Positions 51,407 through 55,426 of a stretch of 55,426 nt of DNA are shown here, piece after piece. The stretch is from assembly GCA_044224215.1 (NCBI GenBank), contig JBGAKX010000013.1, positions 1-55,426 of the forward strand, read 5' to 3'. The notes below the pieces were generated by a model. The model was given only the letters and a program-made list of their open reading frames with translations. It was not told where the DNA came from and did no database searches. Origin of the DNA: DAOMFM01 sp035429825 (lineage in GTDB: Bacteria; Acidobacteriota; Blastocatellia; UBA7656; JADIYM01). Position numbers and translations under genes: made by a program. The first letter of the stretch is position 1. Every line of letters begins with the position of its first letter.

Positions 51407-51643
51407 ATGAACGAGTGCATGCAACGCGCCGTGGATCACCTGTCGCCGCGGATTGGTCGAATGACCGCGACGAAGGCGGTGGTGCTTGCCGTCTCGAAGA
51501 TGGGGATCAGTCCCGACGACGTCAGCAGGAGCGATCTGCCGGAGATTGCGCGGAACATCTCCACCGTGCTGCGCATCTTTCTCGGATCGGAAGCGGCCAG
51601 CCAACTCGAGCTCGATATCGCCAACCTGGAGGTGGACGAATGA
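51407..51643 (+). CDS. Small helical protein of unknown function
   Basis: 78 residues from ATG at 51407 (MNECMQRAVDHLSPRIG). Predominantly helical and cytosolic, with MTATKAVVLAVSKMGISPDDVSRSDLPEIARNI and an acidic end. Its stop overlaps the start of the polytopic membrane protein gene (ATGA), and GGAGGTGG for that gene lies inside it, so translation is coupled. No family recognised. It may be a cytosolic partner of the membrane protein or of the neighbouring sensors. Confidence 0.65.
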   Translation: MNECMQRAVDHLSPRIGRMTATKAVVLAVSKMGISPDDVSRSDLPEIARNISTVLRIFLGSEAASQLELDIANLEVDE

Positions 51644-52512
51644 CGAGTCCTCGCAAGACTCTGGGCTGGGTCGTCGCGGCTGTCGGCGCCGCGATGGTCG
51701 TGACTGCGATCTACTGCGCGTTCCATCCCGGCCTGACGAGCACGGAGCTTGGCCAGATCTCCGGAGCCGAAGTCGTCCTCATGGCGGTCACGGTGCTGCC
51801 CTGGCTCACGGTGTTTGCGCACAAGGCGGCGCGGCGGTTTGCTCCGGGCGAGACCGGTTCGGGCACGTGGACGATGCTCGCATGGACGTCGCACCTGCTC
51901 GGGGCCGGGCAGATCATCGGGTATCTTCCGTCAGTCCTCGAGCTCGGTCCTATCGAGGCCATTATGGTCATTGCCGGCCAGCTGATGCCCGCGACGTTCC
52001 GCGTGTTCCTGTGCATTGCGCTCTACAGGATGTGCCGTGCGTATCGCGAGACGGGCCTCGATTTTCGTATGCGGGGGCTTGACTACGTGCTCTCGGTGGC
52101 GGTCGGGGTCGTCGCGATCGTGTTGATCGTGTTTCGCGACACGCTGTTCCTTTATTGGAGTGTGAACGCTGATTTCGGAACCACGGCGCACAGCGCAATG
52201 CTTGGCGCCCAGACGTTCAACTTCCTGCTCTATCCCGCGGTGTTCTTCCTGAGCCTGACGATGTTCCGGTACTCGGTGCAGATGGGAGGCGGGCTCGTCG
52301 CGCGCGCGTGGGGCGGCGTCGCGCTCTACGGTTTGCTCCAGCCGCTGCACGCCTTCTTCATAGCGTTGGGGTACGACACGCTTGGTCCGAACCTGTCGAT
52401 CTATTTTGACAACTTCATCGTGCTGTGCGCTTTCTCGGCGCTCGCGTTCGGACCTGTCTTCCAGGTCGAAGCGTCCAGGTTGAAGCACGACCGGCACGGA
52501 AACGTCGGCTGA
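51640..52512 (+). CDS. Seven-helix-like membrane protein of unknown function
   Basis: 290 residues from ATG at 51640, preceded by GGAGGTGG. Seven or so hydrophobic helices cover nearly the whole chain (for example WVVAAVGAAMVVTAIYCAF, IEAIMVIAGQLMPATFRVFL, YVLSVAVGVVAIVLIVF, FNFLLYPAVFFLSLTMF, GGVALYGLLQPLHAFFI), ending in a short basic tail. The layout resembles 7TM-type sensory modules fused or adjacent to histidine kinases in other bacteria, but I cannot assign a family. Located between the kinase fusion and the PAS sensor gene, all in one direction. Confidence 0.7.
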   Translation: MTSPRKTLGWVVAAVGAAMVVTAIYCAFHPGLTSTELGQISGAEVVLMAVTVLPWLTVFAHKAARRFAPGETGSGTWTMLAWTSHLLGAGQIIGYLPSVLELGPIEAIMVIAGQLMPATFRVFLCIALYRMCRAYRETGLDFRMRGLDYVLSVAVGVVAIVLIVFRDTLFLYWSVNADFGTTAHSAMLGAQTFNFLLYPAVFFLSLTMFRYSVQMGGGLVARAWGGVALYGLLQPLHAFFIALGYDTLGPNLSIYFDNFIVLCAFSALAFGPVFQVEASRLKHDRHGNVG

Positions 52513-52584
52513 CGACGCGTTCGCGACGTCACCACGCGGGTGTGCACGCACCGCGCGAAGCCGGTGCGCGTTCAGGCGCATGCT

Positions 52585-52614
52585 CTGGCAATTTGCGCGC
52601 CGTCTTGCTATAAG
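52585..52614 (+). promoter_or_regulatory. Candidate promoter of the PAS sensor gene
   Basis: CTGGCA (52585-52590), spacer 18, TATAAG (52609-52614). The leader would be about 45 nt and includes GAGGAGG (52644-52650). Confidence 0.45.
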
Positions 52615-52662
52615 GTGAGCATATCCCGTAGTTAGGCCCCGCCGAGGAGGACCCGTCCGGTC

Positions 52663-54948
52663 ATGTCGAACCTGGATTCAGCCAGGAGCGCGGAGACGGC
52701 TGTGTCGCGACCGCTTGCGGTCGTGATCGCGCTTGTCATCGCCGTGTGCGTGCTCGGCGGAGCCGCGCTTTTGTGGTACGCGGCGAACCGGCCGGACCGC
52801 AGCGTGGCGATCATCGAATGGGTCGATCCCGTCCGAGTGCAGGCGAGCGTTGTTGAACGGACGGTCGTCGACACGGACCGGTTGCTCAGGCTGTTCGTGA
52901 TGCAGGGCCGCGCGAACGACGGGACAGCATACGAGGCGCGCCGTCTCGAGGCCGGGAAGGCCGTCGACGAACTTGCGTCGATGTCCGAGGACGCGTCGCC
53001 TGAGGTGAATTCGGCTGCGGGCGCCATGGTGACGTCGGTCAAGAAGTGGCTCGAATTTGCGGATGACTGGTTCGCTGCGGCGCACGGAGCTTCCGAGGAC
53101 AGCGGCAGAGTCGCGGTGATGATGCGCATGGGCCCCGAGGACCCGCTCGCCGACATGATAAAGGAGCGCAAGGCGCTCGACGATGCGCTCGCCAAGGCTC
53201 GCGCGGATCTGCTCGACCCATCCGCGGGCAGCAAGCTGACGAGCGCGCCTGCAATCGGCGGCATCGCGTTGCTGTTCCTTGCCGTTGCGCTCGCCGCATT
53301 TCTCGCAATGCGCGGCGGTGGTGGCGGCAAGGGAGCAAAGGGCGCCGTCGACGCGGACCTGGTCCGTGCGGTGCTCGACCTGATACCGGATGGCGTTGCG
53401 ATCTTTGACGAGCATGGCGACGTGATCGTGGCGAACCTGACGGCGTCGCGCTCGATCGACCCATCCCGGCCGGTGCCCGATCGGATCGCGCTGTACGGCG
53501 CGGACGGGAGCCCGTTCCCCGAAACGGACTCGCCCCTCGGGCGCGCGCTCGGTGGGCATCACGTCCATGAACAGAACGTTCACTCGGTTCGGCTCGACGG
53601 TTCGCTGTCGCCGGTCGACGTGCACGCCGAGCCGGTGATCACCGACGGACGCGCAAGCGCCGCCGTCGTTGTGATCCGCGACAAGAGCGAAGAGCGGCGG
53701 GTCGAGGAGGAGTTGAACTCGGTCGTCGCCCGCGCCGACCACGCCGAGGCAAACCTCGCCGACCTGGCGCGCCAGTTGCGAGCTTCGGATGCGCAGCTTC
53801 AGGAGGCGCGGTCAAGTCTCGAGAAGGCCGAGCAGCGCGTAGAATCGCCGACGGAGCGGTTTGCACGGATCTTCTCGGGCGCGGATGTCATAGGCGCTGC
53901 GATCTTCTCGGCGGGCGATCTCGAATTGCTCGATGCAAACGACGAAGGGCTCGCGATGCTTGGCGAACGGCGCGGCATTCGCGACATCCGCGGCTCGCTG
54001 CTGGTCGAAATCGTCCCCGGCGCCGCAACGTCGGGACTGCTCGACATCTTTCGCAGGGTCGTCACGACAGCCGAGCCGTTTGCGAGCCGCGAGTACCACG
54101 CCGAGGGGTTGCGGGCCGGCGATGGGTATTGGCGCTTCGCGGTAGTTCCCGGGGCGTCGAGGCCGGGTGCGGCGGTCGATCACGTGATCTTCGTTGGCGT
54201 CGACATCACGGCAGAGGTCGAGGCACGCGCCGTGCAGGCCGTCTCGAGCGAGCCGGTCTCGAGCACGGCGTGGTCGGTCGAGGACGTGCTGCTTGCGATC
54301 TCGAACGATCTGCGGACCCCGATCCTTTCGATCCAGGGGATGGTCGGGTTGTTCCGCGCAAAATACGCCGAGGCGGTGCCCGACGTGACCGCGCTCCATT
54401 ATCTCGAGCTGACCCAGAAGAACGCCGATCAGATCGCGACGCTGATCGACGAACTGGTGGAGCTGTCGGGGCTCGGCCATTCGGACATGGAACCGACCGA
54501 GATCCCGCTGGCGGCGGCGATCGAAGAGGCGTGGCGATCGAGTCCGCGAACGGGCATCGAGCTGCGGGTTGCGGGACCGCTTCCGACGGTCCGGGCCAGC
54601 CGGTCGAAGCTGCTGCGGGCGTTCAAGGACATGTTCGACGTGGCGGCTCGACACCGCAGGGCAGGCGAAGGCGCGTGGATGCACGTAAAGGTCCGGGATC
54701 TCGGCGCCCACTGGGAGATCGAGCTGACGGACAACGGCACGGGCTTTGCGCCGAACGAGGTCGAGAGTCTGTTCGGACCGCTCGCGCAGAGTGTGGCGCA
54801 TGCGTCGAACAATGGCGGGCCGACGCTCGTGGCGTCGGGGCTGGGGCTGGCGGCGGTGCGACGGATTGCGGAGCTGCACGGCGGTGCGGCGTCGGTTCGC
54901 AGCACGCTGGGCGAGGGCACGGTCTACAGCTTCACGATCGCGAAGTAG
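52663..54948 (+). CDS. Membrane PAS sensor histidine-kinase homologue lacking the phospho-acceptor His
   Basis: 761 residues. Helices at about 19-41 and 202-222 enclose a periplasmic helical domain. A Gly/Lys linker leads to a PAS domain (about 235-350, DGVAIFDEHGDVIVAN), a coiled coil (about 355-405) and a second PAS-like domain (about 410-525). The dimerisation helix begins AISNDLRTPILSIQGM: the His of the usual S-H-D-L-R-T-P is Asn548. The ATPase domain keeps DNGTGFAPNE and GLGLAAVRRIAELHGG, but the N-box (LLRAFKDMFDVAARHR) has lost its Asn. Autophosphorylation is therefore unlikely. It may be a pseudokinase sensor acting by binding. No response regulator gene is adjacent. Confidence 0.88.
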   Translation: MSNLDSARSAETAVSRPLAVVIALVIAVCVLGGAALLWYAANRPDRSVAIIEWVDPVRVQASVVERTVVDTDRLLRLFVMQGRANDGTAYEARRLEAGKAVDELASMSEDASPEVNSAAGAMVTSVKKWLEFADDWFAAAHGASEDSGRVAVMMRMGPEDPLADMIKERKALDDALAKARADLLDPSAGSKLTSAPAIGGIALLFLAVALAAFLAMRGGGGGKGAKGAVDADLVRAVLDLIPDGVAIFDEHGDVIVANLTASRSIDPSRPVPDRIALYGADGSPFPETDSPLGRALGGHHVHEQNVHSVRLDGSLSPVDVHAEPVITDGRASAAVVVIRDKSEERRVEEELNSVVARADHAEANLADLARQLRASDAQLQEARSSLEKAEQRVESPTERFARIFSGADVIGAAIFSAGDLELLDANDEGLAMLGERRGIRDIRGSLLVEIVPGAATSGLLDIFRRVVTTAEPFASREYHAEGLRAGDGYWRFAVVPGASRPGAAVDHVIFVGVDITAEVEARAVQAVSSEPVSSTAWSVEDVLLAISNDLRTPILSIQGMVGLFRAKYAEAVPDVTALHYLELTQKNADQIATLIDELVELSGLGHSDMEPTEIPLAAAIEEAWRSSPRTGIELRVAGPLPTVRASRSKLLRAFKDMFDVAARHRRAGEGAWMHVKVRDLGAHWEIELTDNGTGFAPNEVESLFGPLAQSVAHASNNGGPTLVASGLGLAAVRRIAELHGGAASVRSTLGEGTVYSFTIAK

Positions 54949-55055
54949 CGAATCACGCCGAGCGCCATGGTGCGAGCGTTGGGGCGTGGGTGCTGGAATC
55001 GGTGCACAACGCGATTTGATGCGACCACGCCGTCTCGGACGCGGACCCGAATCAG

Positions 55056-55112
55056 CGTTGGGGCCTGAGCGCTGGAATCAGAGCTGAGCGCGGTAGCGCT
55101 CAGGCCCCAACG
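55056..55112. repeat. GCGCGGTAGCGC-family copy with 17-bp outer inverted repeat
   Basis: CGTTGGGGCCTGAGCGC (55056-55072) pairs perfectly with 55096-55112; the family core starts at 55081. A diverged direct copy of GCGTTGGGGC...GCTGGAATC lies at about 54975-55000. The element fills the 178-bp gap between two convergent genes. Confidence 0.85.
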
Positions 55113-55126
55113 TGCACCCCGCACCC

Positions 55127-55426
55127 TCACAACGATCCGACGAACGATTTTGCGATCCACTGGATCTGTCCCGTATGCCCCGAGAAGTGCTCGACGACGT
55201 GGTAGATGGCTTCGAACACCGTCGTATCCGAACCCTGGATCGTGCGCCGCTCGGCGAGATCGGGTTCGCCAAGCCCCGCGAGCACCGCGTCCGACTCGCC
55301 GAGCACGACGCGCAGGCGCACGAGCAACTCGTCCCTGGCGATCATCTGCCGTTCGTCGAACTCCTGCTGACGGTTTCGCTCGTTTGGAAGCTGCCCGACG
55401 CCGCCCACGATCCACTGCCGCACGTT
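55127..55426 (-). CDS. DUF1572 / DinB-like protein, 5' end cut by the window
   Basis: At least 100 residues, reading NVRQWIVGGVGQLPNERN at the cut edge and ending HTGQIQWIAKSFVGSL. The pattern is NxRQWI, a central helix pair and the late His in YHVVEHFSGHTGQI. This corresponds to the second half of the DinB/DUF1572 four-helix bundle, whose members bind a metal through His residues and often act as thiol-dependent transferases or have no known role. The true start lies outside the window. Confidence 0.8.
   Translation of the reverse strand, partial: NVRQWIVGGVGQLPNERNRQQEFDERQMIARDELLVRLRVVLGESDAVLAGLGEPDLAERRTIQGSDTTVFEAIYHVVEHFSGHTGQIQWIAKSFVGSL

Overview
This is 55 kb of GC-rich chromosomal DNA, densely coding on both strands, with no phage, plasmid, transposase, rRNA or CRISPR content. 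The gene set suggests a free-living diderm bacterium: lipoprotein, DedA, SanA/ElyC-like protein, several large signal-peptide proteins (two subtilases, an FG-GAP protein, a delta-60 propeller protein), GT-C membrane glycosyltransferases, a PknK-like Ser/Thr kinase, an HD-GYP regulator and a divergent Hfq with an acidic tail. An Acidobacteriota-like or neighbouring lineage fits best, but that is an inference from gene style and no marker gene proves it. A selC gene (tRNA-Sec) shows that the organism probably makes selenoproteins.

Layout. 1-3.4 kb: leftward operon thioredoxin > long-chain acyl-CoA synthetase > SH3-type lipoprotein. 3.5-4.1 kb: a double zinc-ribbon protein behind a long leader with several hairpins. 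4.2-15.3 kb: exported-protein block (subtilase, histidinol-phosphatase-like enzyme, a GT-C gene broken by a 19-bp tandem duplication, FG-GAP protein, second subtilase, delta-60 protein). 15.5-20.7 kb: DedA, a Nudix/metallo-beta-lactamase fusion, small membrane protein, alpha/beta hydrolase and two unrecognised proteins. 20.8-25.6 kb: DICT-GAF-GGDEF-like protein, second GT-C protein and a phosphodiesterase-like protein. 25.9-30.9 kb: a large secreted protein with paired Cys motifs, an NtrC-like AAA+ regulator and an HD-GYP response regulator. 31-39.9 kb: pyrR-pyrB, zinc-ribbon/PH protein, unknown membrane protein, CoA-transferase, hfq-pdxA, and a KaiC-receiver-GGDEF-like fusion with a co-translated small membrane protein. 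40.2-44.3 kb: topA, dprA, tRNA-Sec, tRNA-Ala. 44.4-45.5 kb: YkgJ-like and SanA-like proteins. 45.6-54.9 kb: a signalling block with an 1890-residue kinase-ATPase-double solute-binding-protein fusion, a small helical protein, a polytopic membrane protein and a PAS sensor kinase lacking its phospho-acceptor His. The right edge cuts a DUF1572/DinB-like gene.

Two themes stand out. First, the signalling proteins are repeatedly degenerate at catalytic residues (GGDEF, GAFTGA, receiver Asp, kinase HRDLK Lys, histidine-kinase His), which suggests protein-interaction or ligand-sensing logic rather than ordinary phosphotransfer. The kinase/ATPase fused to two substrate-binding domains, with no membrane segment, is the best candidate for an undescribed sensory system. 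Second, gene borders carry several families of short imperfect or perfect inverted repeats (a core with GCGCGGTAGCGC, an ACGCAAAGACGC family, a 91-bp tandem hairpin unit and a cluster of CCGGGGGTC / GGACCCTGTAAGGGTCC hairpins), one of which has supplied the C-terminus of a gene.
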